From Aquimonas sp964586455 (GTDB lineage: Bacteria; Pseudomonadota; Gammaproteobacteria; Xanthomonadales; Xanthomonadaceae): a stretch of 64,000 bases of DNA. The DNA lies in assembly GCA_964586455.1 (NCBI GenBank), contig CAZPHV010000008.1:1-64000 (forward strand). Direction: 5' to 3'. The notes under the pieces were generated by a model that saw only the letters and a program-made list of their open reading frames with translations, was not told where the DNA came from and ran no database searches. The translations under genes were made by a program, and so were the position numbers. Shown here piece after piece: positions 1 through 8,895 of the stretch (the stretch's first letter is position 1; the number at the start of each line of letters is the position of its first letter).

Positions 1-54
1 GTGATCCGAGCAAACTGCCGCTTAAGTTCCAAACAGAATGCAACGCTACACTAG

Positions 55-204
55 GATATTGCGCTGATCCGTATCCAGCAGCGGGTTGTTGTGTCGGAGC
101 GTGGGTTGGCTGCGGGGACGTATGAGTACCGCGCGCGGCGGGCGAGTGAGAGTGAGAATCTGGATGAAGCGGGGTTGATGGAGCGGTTGGGCTTGGTTAA
201 GTAA
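55..204 (+). pseudogene. 3' remnant of a prolyl-tRNA synthetase gene
   Basis: The frame ending at the TAA at 202-204 reads DIALIRIQQRVVVSERGLAA, then TYEYRARRASESENLDE and a short tail. This looks like the C-terminal anticodon-binding domain end of bacterial ProRS, whose usual pattern is ADxELIGIPHRxVVxxRGL...EYRxRR. An in-frame TAG at 52-54 lies immediately before the recognisable part, so there is no start codon or catalytic domain and only about 49 codons remain. A true proS is about 560-570 codons. I infer a decayed duplicate of the 3' end, possibly left by an integration event. The identification rests on pattern memory, not on an alignment. Confidence 0.55.
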
Positions 205-602
205 GGTGCGGCGGTCGTTGCTCGGACTCCGTGCCTCAGTGGCGTTTCGTGTGGAACCATCCTCGGTTTCGTTGACGGAGCGTTGAACCAAGTAGTAGAG
301 ACCCAGCCATCGAGCCGCAAAGAATGCGGCCGCGGGCCAAAGCTACTGTCTGGTCGGACCGCTTTGGTCGGGTCAGAGCCAGATCCGCCCCGTCATCCGT
401 TGCGGCCCAGCCAACGGCGAAGGCAATCTTTCCACTGCAATCGATCTCCAGCGTCCCAGGCTCTCAACGCGTTGTGCTTGATCCTTCAGGTTGGCACTTC
501 CAAGCATGCGTATGCACTGGTACAGTTCTCCTTGGCTGGACATCCCGGGGTCTTGCCAGGAATCTCTTGACTCGGGCAATTAATAGATCGAAGGAGAAAG
601 TA
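205..602. other. Non-coding stretch upstream of the GH-like gene
   Basis: No convincing gene is seen. An open frame runs upstream of 603 but its composition is not protein-like. The ribosome-binding site GAAGGAGAAAG at about 590-600 belongs to the gene starting at 603. Base composition becomes more AT-rich toward the right end, matching the next two genes. Confidence 0.5.
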
Positions 603-1589
603 ATGAGAGGTTTTGGATTATCGCTTGCTCTCTTTCTTGCGTTTGGGGCTAGCGCTCCCGATGCAGAAGCCTTTGGACGAGGTGGCTCCAACTACAATTT
701 CTTCTCAATAGACGGGTGCTACAGGGAAGATTTTGGTGTTCTCAAAAACTTCCACATTGCGACTGACATAATCCGTAATGATCTGGAGAGGATGTACCAA
801 AACGGACAAAGGAGGCTTCGAATTGGGATTTTTCACGCTCGTGGCGCGAGCAGTGGGACGCTGATTGACTCCAGCTCTGGCGGCCTTCCTCCGCAGTATG
901 TGTCCAATTTGGCAGGGCTTATTGCCTTGGCTCAGCAAATCGGGTTTGTGGAGTTTGCTATTGCACTCCATCCAAATGGGCAAAACGATACGGCCGGATG
1001 GAGCGGGACGGGGGGGCAATGGGATGCAAATGACCAAAGTCTGCTAGATGAGAATTGGGGCGTGCTTACAAGCATCATGCCAGTCTTGCGCGCCAGCGGT
1101 GCGCTTTATCGCGTGGACCTTGGTAACGAATTCTATGTCCCTCGGGTTATGGGTAGGTTTGGGGTAAATAAGGCTACGAGATATATGCAGATTTTTTGGG
1201 CTCGATACAGAGCGCACTACAGCCTCTCGGAGACGACGGGCTTTTCCGTTCGCCCGAGTGAAGCAGCAAACTTGAGTCAAGCGAGGCTTGTCTACGGAGA
1301 TACACCACCACACCTTATGGACGTCCATCTTTATGACACCCCTGGAAACACCCTTCGCGCAGCAGATCGAGGGTTAAGGGAAGCTTCATATGATGGCGTC
1401 GGGCTGGTCGTCGGCGAATCGTATTACAACGATGCCGCCAGCGCCGCTGAGATAGTTTCCGCGGCTCCTCAGTTGTCGCGCACAGTGTTCTGGGTCATGC
1501 AATGGCCTCTGACTAGAAATTCTTCTTGTTCAGATGTCAATGTGGCCCCACCGCTTGATTTTAGCAACTACATCAACGCGGGGCTGTGA
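603..1589 (+). CDS. Secreted glycoside-hydrolase-like (clan GH-A fold) protein
   Basis: This is a 328-aa protein. The ATG at 603 follows a strong GGAGAAAG site and begins a signal peptide (MRGFGLSLALFLAFGASAPDAEA, cleavage around residue 23). The body looks like a TIM-barrel hydrolase: a strand ending LGNEF (Glu176) and a later strand VVGESYYND (Glu272). Their order and spacing resemble the acid/base and nucleophile glutamates of clan GH-A enzymes; this is inference, and no specific GH family is recognised. The stop codon overlaps the GTG of the next gene by 4 nt, so the two are translationally coupled. Codon use is clearly more AT-rich than the rest of the window, which suggests transfer. 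A substrate among cell-surface or extracellular glycans is plausible. Confidence 0.6.
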   Translation: MRGFGLSLALFLAFGASAPDAEAFGRGGSNYNFFSIDGCYREDFGVLKNFHIATDIIRNDLERMYQNGQRRLRIGIFHARGASSGTLIDSSSGGLPPQYVSNLAGLIALAQQIGFVEFAIALHPNGQNDTAGWSGTGGQWDANDQSLLDENWGVLTSIMPVLRASGALYRVDLGNEFYVPRVMGRFGVNKATRYMQIFWARYRAHYSLSETTGFSVRPSEAANLSQARLVYGDTPPHLMDVHLYDTPGNTLRAADRGLREASYDGVGLVVGESYYNDAASAAEIVSAAPQLSRTVFWVMQWPLTRNSSCSDVNVAPPLDFSNYINAGL

Positions 1590-3037
1590 TTTTCACCGGA
1601 GCGCTAGTGGCGTTCCACGAAAAATGGCGCCGGGCTGGTCCCGGCGTCGTTTTTCTGATCTTGTGTTTTGCTATTTGTGTGGCGCTTAGCTGTTCGCCCC
1701 GGAACTTTTCGGTAATTGATCAAGGAGATTATCCAAGAACAGTTTCGCGCATCGTACATTCGCCGATTGAAGAGATTGGCATTAATAGCCCTTATCCGAT
1801 TGGTGAAGAATGGGTGCTCTTGGATGGCAGGCTTCTTAGTCCTAACCTCTCCAGCGGTACGTCTTCTTTGGTTTTTTACTTCATGGCAAGGCTGCAAAGT
1901 TTGCTCGGGTCATCTTATTCCTTTAACTTTGTCTATTCAGTGTTTAGCTTGGTTCTTATAGTGTCGGCGTTTTCCTTGTCTTTCGTTATCGTCCGACGAG
2001 TGAATGGATCGACTGCGTTTGTCGGCATTGGGGCTGTGTTTTTTTGTGTCTTTTTCTTCGTGCCCTATACGGGGCCTTTTCTCCGCTCCTTTTATGCTGA
2101 ATTTGCGTTCATCGTTTTCTTTCCCGCTCTCTTGCTTTCCTTCGCTGCGCCAACCAGCTACGCTGGGCTGTTTTTTAGATTCTTTGCCGTTACGGCGTGC
2201 GCGACCGCTAAAACGCAACTCTTCTACATTCCACTGCTCTATTGTTTCGCTTGCCTCGCGCTGCGGCCTCAGGGCGAAAGAACAACAAGCCGGTTTCTGC
2301 CATTTGTGCTGCTCATGGCGGTAGCTCAAGTAATCGCAATCGGACCAGTCCTCCGAAGCGATTATACCGCGACAAACTCCCATCACTCTACTTATTTTGG
2401 CTCATATTTAGTGATGGCGGAGCGCGAATTAAGCGCCATTGGCGTCTCGTCGAAAGAGCAGAAGTGTATTGGTGTTGACGCTTGGGGCAACCGTATTAAC
2501 CATCCAAGTGACTTAAGTCCTGAGGCGGGGTCCCCCTGCAAGTCGTCAAGAATTAAAGGGCTTTCTGACATGGTGGGGCCGTATCTTGCGAACCCGTTAC
2601 TGTTGCTTCGGCTTTTGAACTCTTCCGAAGACCACTTTACGACTAACTACTTCCATGTCCACGAGAGAAACATATACGTTCATCAGACTGAGGAAAGCTT
2701 GGTTTCTTCTGCTCTTCTCGATTTCGCCGAACTGCGAGAGACGTTGACTTCAGTCGCGTTTTTCTTGGTGGTTGCTGCTGTTCTGATATGCCTTCTGATA
2801 GTTTTCAAGGATTCAACTATAAGGTCGATGCTGGTCTTCCTGGCTTTGTTTCCTCCGAGTCAGATCGCAGTTTCGCTAATCGGAGAAGGGGTAAGAGACT
2901 TGAGCAAGCACCTTCTTATGGCCAACTACGCTGCTGACATCGGGGTGGCCGTTGTGCTCCTTCTTTGTCTTTCAGCACGCTCCCTTGAGCCTGGAGCTCC
3001 GCAGGAGACTGGGGTTAGATCAATCCACTCAAGTTAA
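1586..3037 (+). CDS. Polytopic membrane protein, possible GT-C type glycosyltransferase
   Basis: This 483-aa integral membrane protein starts with GTG in a GTGA overlap with the preceding gene. It has an N-terminal membrane segment near residues 18-36 and then an acidic motif, DQGDYPR, in the first predicted extracytoplasmic loop. Many further hydrophobic helices follow, and a conserved-looking RSFYAEFAF segment lies near residue 170. An early acidic loop motif plus many helices is the architecture of GT-C glycosyltransferases that use lipid-linked sugars, but the family is not identified. With the secreted hydrolase-like neighbour it may form a small surface-glycan unit. Codons are AT-rich relative to the window, so acquisition by transfer is likely. 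Confidence 0.5.
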   Translation: MIFTGALVAFHEKWRRAGPGVVFLILCFAICVALSCSPRNFSVIDQGDYPRTVSRIVHSPIEEIGINSPYPIGEEWVLLDGRLLSPNLSSGTSSLVFYFMARLQSLLGSSYSFNFVYSVFSLVLIVSAFSLSFVIVRRVNGSTAFVGIGAVFFCVFFFVPYTGPFLRSFYAEFAFIVFFPALLLSFAAPTSYAGLFFRFFAVTACATAKTQLFYIPLLYCFACLALRPQGERTTSRFLPFVLLMAVAQVIAIGPVLRSDYTATNSHHSTYFGSYLVMAERELSAIGVSSKEQKCIGVDAWGNRINHPSDLSPEAGSPCKSSRIKGLSDMVGPYLANPLLLLRLLNSSEDHFTTNYFHVHERNIYVHQTEESLVSSALLDFAELRETLTSVAFFLVVAAVLICLLIVFKDSTIRSMLVFLALFPPSQIAVSLIGEGVRDLSKHLLMANYAADIGVAVVLLLCLSARSLEPGAPQETGVRSIHSS

Positions 3038-3070
3038 GCCCGCGCACCCTCACCACACCTCGAAGCTCAA

Positions 3071-3086
3071 AGCCGAATGCGGCTTC
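3071..3086 (+). terminator. Weak hairpin after the membrane-protein gene
   Basis: AAGCCG-AATG-CGGCTT forms a short 6-bp stem about 35 nt after the stop at 3037. There is no clear T-run, so a terminator role is only possible. The rest of 3038-3270 holds short direct repeats (GTAGCCGTC at about 3168-3210) and no gene. Confidence 0.25.
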
Positions 3087-3270
3087 GGCCTCGGGGGCCC
3101 TCGGCTTGAACATCCCCGGCCTGTGCGGAGTCAGGCAATCTGGCTGTAGGTACCACAACGCTAGACCCCGTAGCCGTCGTAGCCGTCGTAGCCGCCTTGC
3201 GTAGCCGTCTTGAGATAAAGCGGTTAGACGGATTTGAGCACGGTCATTCAAATCTCCCCGAGTCACGCGC

Positions 3271-4917
3271 TTAGAGTTCCTTCGACATCTCCTTGAGGTC
3301 GACGTGGAGGATCTGGTGGTTCTCCGAATAGTCGACCGGGCAATCGATCAGATGCACGCCGGGAGTGTCGCGCGCATGCACGAGCAACTGCTCGAGATGC
3401 CCCGCGCTTTGTGCGCGGTGGCCGAACGCGCCATAGCTTTCGGCATACTTCACGAAATCGGGGTTGCCGTAAGTGAGCCCCCAGTCCTTGAACCCCATGT
3501 CCTCCTGCTTCCAGCGGATCATGCCGTAGGCGCCGTCATTGAGGACCAGCACGGTGAGGTTGAGCTTCAGGCGGACGGCGGTCTCCATCTCCTGACTGTT
3601 CATCATGAAGCCGCCATCACCGCAGATCGCCATCACCTTGCGATCGGGATAGACCATCGCCGCGGCCATGGCCGAGGGTAGGCCTGCACCCATGGACGCA
3701 AGCGCATTGTCGAGCAGTACGGTGTTCGGACGATAGGCCGTATAGCCACGCGCAAACCAGAGCTTGTATATCCCGTTGTCGAGGCAAATGATCCCGTCCT
3801 CGGGCATAACCGAGCGGACCTGTTCGACCAAGTGGGGCGGGAAGACGGGAAAGCGTGCATCACCGGAGATCGACGCGGTATGCCTGACCTCGACCCTTCG
3901 GGCCGCCAGCATCGCATCGAACTCCCACGCGCTATTGGGAACGATGTCCTGCTTGATTTGCCAGATCGCGTTGGCGATGTCGCCTATCACCTCGATCTGC
4001 GGAAAGTACACCGGATCGACCTCGGCCGTCTTGGTCGAGATATGGACTACCTGCGAGCCGCCGTTCTCCATGAAGAATGGCGGTTTCTCGATAACGTCAT
4101 GGCCGATATTGACGATCAGGTCGGCAGCCTCGACCGCGCGATGGACGAAGTCGCCTGCGGACAGAGCCGCACAGCCGACGAACCTGGGGTGACGCTCATC
4201 GACCACTCCCTTGCCGAGCTGGGTGGTGAGGAACGGGATTCCCGTCTTGTCGATGAACTCGCGCAGCATGCGACAGGTCAGGGTGCGGTTGGCACCTGCG
4301 CCAATCACCAGGAGCGGCGACTTGGCATTCTGCAGCGCCTGCACCGCAGCCCGGATCGACTTCACGTCGGCACTGGGTCGACGGACCTGGCTGCGCTTGA
4401 GTGGCACCGACCGGGTGCTCTCGTCGGCGACGTCTTCGGGCAATTCAATATGCGTTGCGCCGGGCTTTTCCTCTTCGGCGAGCCGGAAGGCCTCGCGCAC
4501 TCGGCTGGGGATGTTGTCGGCGCTGGCGAGCTGATGGGTGAACTTGGTCAGCGGCGTCATCATGTCGACCACGTCGAGGATCTGGAAGCGGCCCTGCTTC
4601 GATTTCCTGATCGGCTTCTGCCCGGTGACCATGAAGATCGGCATTCCGCCCAGCTGAGCATAGGCGGCGGCGGTGACGAGATTGGTCGCGCCCGGCCCCA
4701 ATGTTGCCAGGCATACCCCCGTCTTGCCGGTGAGCCGGCCGTAGGTCGCGGCCATGAAGCCCGCGGCTTGTTCGTGCCGGGTAAGGATGAGCCGGATCGT
4801 GCTCGAACGTCCGAGGCTGTCGAGGAGGTCGAGGTTCTCTTCGCCAGGAACTCCGAAAATGTACTCCACCCCCTCTTCCTCCAAACACTGGATGAAGAGG
4901 TCAGATGCCTTGGTCAT
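3271..4917 (-). CDS. Acetolactate synthase large subunit-type ThDP enzyme
   Basis: This 548-aa protein has the full three-domain fold of the acetohydroxyacid synthase/pyruvate oxidase group: an N-terminal pyrimidine-binding domain (FGVPGEEN at 21-28, catalytic Glu49 in RHEQ), a central domain, and a C-terminal pyrophosphate domain with the metal/ThDP motif GDG (433-435) ending at Asn460. Such enzymes condense two pyruvates to 2-acetolactate. No ilvN regulatory subunit or ilvC lies beside it and length fits the family, so a catabolic, AlsS-like or other pyruvate-decarboxylating role is more likely than the main branched-chain enzyme. It is monocistronic and oriented against the left-hand genes. 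The precise substrate cannot be read from sequence alone. Confidence 0.85.
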   Translation of the reverse strand: MTKASDLFIQCLEEEGVEYIFGVPGEENLDLLDSLGRSSTIRLILTRHEQAAGFMAATYGRLTGKTGVCLATLGPGATNLVTAAAYAQLGGMPIFMVTGQKPIRKSKQGRFQILDVVDMMTPLTKFTHQLASADNIPSRVREAFRLAEEEKPGATHIELPEDVADESTRSVPLKRSQVRRPSADVKSIRAAVQALQNAKSPLLVIGAGANRTLTCRMLREFIDKTGIPFLTTQLGKGVVDERHPRFVGCAALSAGDFVHRAVEAADLIVNIGHDVIEKPPFFMENGGSQVVHISTKTAEVDPVYFPQIEVIGDIANAIWQIKQDIVPNSAWEFDAMLAARRVEVRHTASISGDARFPVFPPHLVEQVRSVMPEDGIICLDNGIYKLWFARGYTAYRPNTVLLDNALASMGAGLPSAMAAAMVYPDRKVMAICGDGGFMMNSQEMETAVRLKLNLTVLVLNDGAYGMIRWKQEDMGFKDWGLTYGNPDFVKYAESYGAFGHRAQSAGHLEQLLVHARDTPGVHLIDCPVDYSENHQILHVDLKEMSKEL

Positions 4918-5226
4918 GGTGAGAACTCCCGTGCTTGGCTTCGCAGGCCGGTGGATCCCGGAGCAGGTACGCGCCGCCTGGGCGCGGAAGTTGGCACCGT
5001 TCCCGCGTCGGCAACCTCATTGACCAAGAGCGAGGGCCAGAGTGCACGTTCACGGAATCGGCTCTGCATCCGAGCATGGCACGGCGCAGCAGACGGCAGC
5101 GATCGCGCAAGCATCGCCCTGATCCACGCGAAGGCTTCGATGCTGCAGTTCGATGCATTCTGCACGCTGCTGGAGTCGAAGCAGCTGCGCCGCTCTGCTC
5201 TACATCGGGCCTTCACTCGCAGCGAT
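4918..5226. other. Intergenic region upstream of the acetolactate-synthase-type gene
   Basis: About 310 nt separate the start of the ThDP enzyme from the stop of the next minus-strand gene. No gene, repeat or clear terminator was recognised. It presumably contains the promoter of the ThDP-enzyme gene, but no convincing -35/-10 pair could be assigned. Confidence 0.4.
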
Positions 5227-6357
5227 TCACCCCCGCAGGAACGTCTGCAGCGCGTCGTTGAACTCCCGCGCATGCGAGACGTTGCAGCCGTGCGGCGCAC
5301 CTTCGATCACGACCAACTGACTGAGGGCGATAGCGCGGTGGGTGCGCTGTCCTGAACCTTCGAAGGGCACGATCGCGTCCGCAGCGCCGTGGATCACCAG
5401 CGCAGGGACGGTAACTTTCTTCAGGTCATCGCGGAAGTCGGTGGTGGCGAACGAATCCATGCAGGCCAGCGCCGCATGCTGCGCCGACTGCTTGCACAGC
5501 CCGATCGCCTCGCTGCGCTGTACTTCGGTCACCTGCAGGGCACCGTTGGCCGAGAAGAACTTTCGGGTGAACTCGTCGAAGTAGGCAGCGCGGTCCTGCT
5601 CGAACGCCGTCCTTTTCTCTTGCGCGGCGTCGGGCGTAAGCGGCCCGTCCGGGTTGTCCTGCGTTTTCATCAGGTAGGGCGGCACTGCAGCGGCGAACAC
5701 CACGCTGCGCAGGCGCGATTCGCCGTGCCGCGCGACGTAGCGTGCCACTTCGCCCCCGCCCATCGAGAACCCCACCAGCGTTATGTCCTGCAGGCCGCAC
5801 TGCTCGATCACGCGCTGCAGGTCGTCCGCGAGCGTGTCGTAGCTGTAATCCGAGTGCGGCTTGTCCGAGCGGCCGAAGCCGCGGCGGTCGTAGGCGACAA
5901 CGCGATAGCCGGCGTCGCGCAGGAACGACACCTGCGGCTCCCAGGCCTGCGCCGACAGAGGCCAGCCGTGGATCAGCACCACAGGTCGGCCGTTGCCGCC
6001 GCTGTCCTCGATGTGCAGGCGCACGCCGTCTGCTGGGGATGCGGCGATGCTGTTCGATTCTTCCGCGTTCACAGTAGCAGCGGCCGCCGTGCCTCCGAGT
6101 GCGCCAGCGAGGGCCCCTACCGCGGCGCCAACCGCCAGGCCAGCGGGGCCTGCCACCACGGCGCCGATCGCGGCGCCCGTGGCCACACCTGCCGCTGCGC
6201 CGCCGCCCACGATCACTGACTGGACCTCGCGCTGCACCTCTGCGGGATCTCGTTGAAACTGCGCCGCGCTGTCTGGATCCTGCGACGGCACACCATGGCC
6301 GGGGCGGGCCTGCTCGGCGAGGTCCGGATCAGCGGGCGTTGGGGCGGTCGTGTTCAT
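5227..6357 (-). CDS. Alpha/beta hydrolase with N-terminal glycine-zipper segment
   Basis: The start MNTTAPTP at 6357 gives 376 aa; the longer frame upstream is not protein-like. Residues about 50-95 form a glycine/alanine-rich, zipper-like hydrophobic stretch (GGGAAAGVATGAAIG, then more GxxxG). A complete alpha/beta hydrolase domain follows: oxyanion region HGWP (130-133), nucleophile elbow GFSMGGG (Ser198), acid in GAADAIVP and His in APHGCN. The hydrolase half resembles the non-haem chloroperoxidase/arylesterase group, which hydrolyses esters and can perhydrolyse in vitro. The glycine-zipper part could insert into or associate with a membrane; no signal peptide precedes it. This fusion is unusual for the family. 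It is monocistronic. Confidence 0.8.
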   Translation of the reverse strand: MNTTAPTPADPDLAEQARPGHGVPSQDPDSAAQFQRDPAEVQREVQSVIVGGGAAAGVATGAAIGAVVAGPAGLAVGAAVGALAGALGGTAAAATVNAEESNSIAASPADGVRLHIEDSGGNGRPVVLIHGWPLSAQAWEPQVSFLRDAGYRVVAYDRRGFGRSDKPHSDYSYDTLADDLQRVIEQCGLQDITLVGFSMGGGEVARYVARHGESRLRSVVFAAAVPPYLMKTQDNPDGPLTPDAAQEKRTAFEQDRAAYFDEFTRKFFSANGALQVTEVQRSEAIGLCKQSAQHAALACMDSFATTDFRDDLKKVTVPALVIHGAADAIVPFEGSGQRTHRAIALSQLVVIEGAPHGCNVSHAREFNDALQTFLRG

Positions 6358-7221
6358 TGGAATGGCCTGTTTTCGTTGGCCACTCAAGCTCAGGCGCGAG
6401 GGTCGCGCCATGAATGGCTCGCCGACTATGTGACCGCCACTGCGGCCACGTCCGTGCGGTAGCGAACGGCTGCCTTGAGCAACCGACGCCTGATCCCTCA
6501 ACCCGTAGGGCCGGTATTGACACTGAACTGACCAGCCCCCGCGTTTGGTCTCGGCTGAGCGCCCTTGAGCTCGTTGCACAGAGCCCGGTGCCGTCAAGGC
6601 GCTGTGCCCGTGATAGAAGCGCAGGCGGCAACAGGGTGCCGACCCGGCTGCGACCCAACAGCCCGAAACTGAATCCGATGCGGCGGGGTGAATGCCTGGG
6701 TGCGATCGGGTCGAGGCGCTGGATGCCTTTCGCCCTCAACCGTGCTGAGTGACTACACCCAGCCCCTTTGCGATGCGCTGGGTCTCGCCCAGCAGAGTTT
6801 CGTCATCAGGGAATGTAGCGGCGCGCATGCCGACCGAATCGGTTTCGACCCCATCGCCCAGACTCCAGCTCCGCGCAAGTGCGACGGCAGTTCGTCCACG
6901 CCCAAATGCCATCGCCAGCGGACGTCGACCTGCGGCGCGGCCAAGGTCGGCGTGCGGCACTGTCTGTGAACCCCAGCGCACGCTCCTGTCAGATTCGACA
7001 GGTGGTCGGCGATGCGTGTTGGCGGCAGGCTTGCGATGCCGCGTGGGGCCGCGCGATCCGTTGCAGCGGAGCGCGATCTGCCCGGCGCAGACGCCAGATC
7101 GACTCTGACGTATCCAGCTTCGGTCCACTGACCGAGCCGCTGCACCGCCCGAGCGAGCCCGGCGTCAGCTTGCTCCGCACCCAAGAGTGGTGCGTCCCAT
7201 CCCGATACAGGAAACGCACAC
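6358..7221. other. Long region without a recognisable gene
   Basis: About 860 nt lie between divergently oriented genes. Open frames exist on both strands because of high GC, but none shows a family signature. The best is a minus-strand frame at 6736-7128 whose C-terminal half reads protein-like (DDETLLGETQRIAKGLGVV) and could be a gene remnant. The ribosome-binding site AGGAAA at 7208-7213 belongs to the gene at 7222. Confidence 0.4.
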
Positions 7222-8703
7222 ATGGCCCGCGAACGCACACCCGCCGACCAGACCTTCATCGACATGGCCTTTAACGGCGTCTGGCGGATCCGTACCCGCG
7301 ACGGAGAATTCCTCGACATCACCGACGCCGCCGAAGACACGAAACCGACCCTCACCACGCAGCCGATCAGCCAGCTGCGGCATGCGTTCCGCTTCCGCAG
7401 CTTCGAGCAGCTCGACGCGCGTCGCTGGGGTGTGTGGGCAGAACCGGTGCCGCTGGACGAACCCACGCGCCCGGTTGAAAGCGTCCAGGCGCCGGGTGGC
7501 CAGATCTTTCCATTCGTGCTGGCCTACGACGGTTGCAATCGGTTCGTTCTGGAGTCGCTTCCGGAGGCACATCCGCTGCGCGCCGATGCAGGCCATGCAA
7601 TGCGGCAGAGCCTGAATGCGGTCGCAGTGTTCGCACAGGCCGAAGCGGAAGGGCTGCCGGTCGTGATGGACGGATTCACCTTCCTCAACACCGTCAGCGG
7701 AGTCAATTTCCCGACCTTCAGCGGTGATGAGCAGCGTGCCTTCACCTATATCGCGGGACAGCTCGGCTTTGATCCGCACAGCAGCCTGCTGACGCTGGCT
7801 GCACTGTCCAACCTGCGCAAGCCTGAAGACATCCCCGCGGCGGCCTGGGATGCCGTGGTCACCCAGCTGCGCGTCGAGATCGACTACCGCGAGCTGGTGC
7901 GGAACTACTTCGCGCGGGTCGAGAGCTTCGTGCAGAACGTTTTCATCTCCAACGCGGGCTTGGTCGACACCGTCGGCGGCCTGGTCGGGCTTGACGCCAG
8001 CAACACCGTGCAGCTGCTGCTGAACTCGGCCATGCAGGCCATCGCCGGAGCGGTCGGTGGGCTGGGCTTTCCCGGTGCTGGGGTTGTCTCGGGTGCACTG
8101 AAGGTGCTGTTCGAGCAATTGGCCAAGGACAAGGGCCCAAGCGCCGGCGACTTCACCGTGGCGCTGGGCCAGGCCCGCACCAAGATGGCCGAGCTGTTCG
8201 ATGGCATGACAACCGCTGTCCAGAATTGGCGTGCGGATGTGTTCAACGACTGGGGCAAGCTGAAGAGCATGGGCGCGAACCTGAAGAGCGGGCAGGTCGC
8301 CTGGCCTGACAACGACGAGGCCATGCGCAAGGAGGCCAAGAAGCGCCTCGAGATATCGCTGTTCAAGGATCTGCTGAAAGTGCGCTGGAACCACATGCGC
8401 GCCTCCGACGACCCGACCTTCCACACCACCCAGAACTGGATCCAGGGCTACATGGCGAAGAACCGCAACTACTGGGTGGTGGCGGTGCCCTACACACAGA
8501 AGGACCTCTTTGGCAAGGAAACCAAGGGCTACCAGGTCACCATGCATTGGCTTGGCCGCGGTAGCACCATCTTCGACCACAAGCAGCCGGACGACCGGAT
8601 GTCGAACCGCATCTTCGACGACCTTGGCGTGCCCCGTTCGACGGTGTTCAACGAGTGGGGCCTGCAGCCGCAGACCTTCATCGTCAACAACCCGCGGTTC
8701 TGA
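7222..8703 (+). CDS. Hypothetical protein, 493 aa, function unknown
   Basis: The ATG at 7222 is preceded by AGGAAA at a good spacing. There is no signal peptide. The N-terminal part (about 1-150) is rich in beta-like segments, for example FNGVWRIRTRDGEF and RWGVWAEP. A mid-protein segment around residues 270-295 is hydrophobic and glycine-rich (AIAGAVGGLGFPGAGVVSGAL). The C-terminal part is mixed and ends QTFIVNNPRF. Codon use and GC3 fit the surrounding genome, so it is a real gene. I do not recognise the family. The glycine-rich hydrophobic helix in an otherwise soluble protein could mean membrane insertion, but that is speculative. A strong hairpin follows the stop. Confidence 0.7.
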   Translation: MARERTPADQTFIDMAFNGVWRIRTRDGEFLDITDAAEDTKPTLTTQPISQLRHAFRFRSFEQLDARRWGVWAEPVPLDEPTRPVESVQAPGGQIFPFVLAYDGCNRFVLESLPEAHPLRADAGHAMRQSLNAVAVFAQAEAEGLPVVMDGFTFLNTVSGVNFPTFSGDEQRAFTYIAGQLGFDPHSSLLTLAALSNLRKPEDIPAAAWDAVVTQLRVEIDYRELVRNYFARVESFVQNVFISNAGLVDTVGGLVGLDASNTVQLLLNSAMQAIAGAVGGLGFPGAGVVSGALKVLFEQLAKDKGPSAGDFTVALGQARTKMAELFDGMTTAVQNWRADVFNDWGKLKSMGANLKSGQVAWPDNDEAMRKEAKKRLEISLFKDLLKVRWNHMRASDDPTFHTTQNWIQGYMAKNRNYWVVAVPYTQKDLFGKETKGYQVTMHWLGRGSTIFDHKQPDDRMSNRIFDDLGVPRSTVFNEWGLQPQTFIVNNPRF

Positions 8704-8721
8704 GTCGCTGCTTCAGCGGCA

Positions 8722-8764
8722 CCGAACAACCGCCAGCGATCGGCAAGGGCTGGCGGTTGTTCGG
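8722..8764 (+). terminator. Perfect 16-bp hairpin downstream of the 493-aa gene
   Basis: CCGAACAACCGCCAGC (8722-8737) pairs exactly with GCTGGCGGTTGTTCGG (8749-8764) across an 11-nt loop. It lies 18 nt after the stop codon at 8703. No U-run follows, so it is a terminator-like or mRNA-protecting hairpin rather than a textbook intrinsic terminator. Confidence 0.6.
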
Positions 8765-8895
8765 CGCGGGGGCGTTGCATGCGCAAGGACTCAGGTCCGC
8801 ACTTTAGGCCTCCGGCAAGAGCAAGCGTGTCGATGATGTGGCCAGTTTCCTCTGCACAGCAGGCGTCGTTCGCGCGGACCCGCGATCACCTCGAC

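Noticed and set aside
3015..3266. 83-codon minus-strand frame left of the ThDP enzyme
   Set aside because: It contains repeated LRRLRRLRG from the GTAGCCGTC direct repeats and has no ribosome-binding site.
3832..5355. Long plus-strand open frames over the acetolactate-synthase gene
   Set aside because: They are shadows of the minus-strand ThDP enzyme caused by high GC at third positions.
6736..7128. Minus-strand frame with DDETLLGETQRIAKGLGVV
   Set aside because: The first half is Arg-rich and not protein-like; no family match came to mind. A decayed gene is possible but unsupported.
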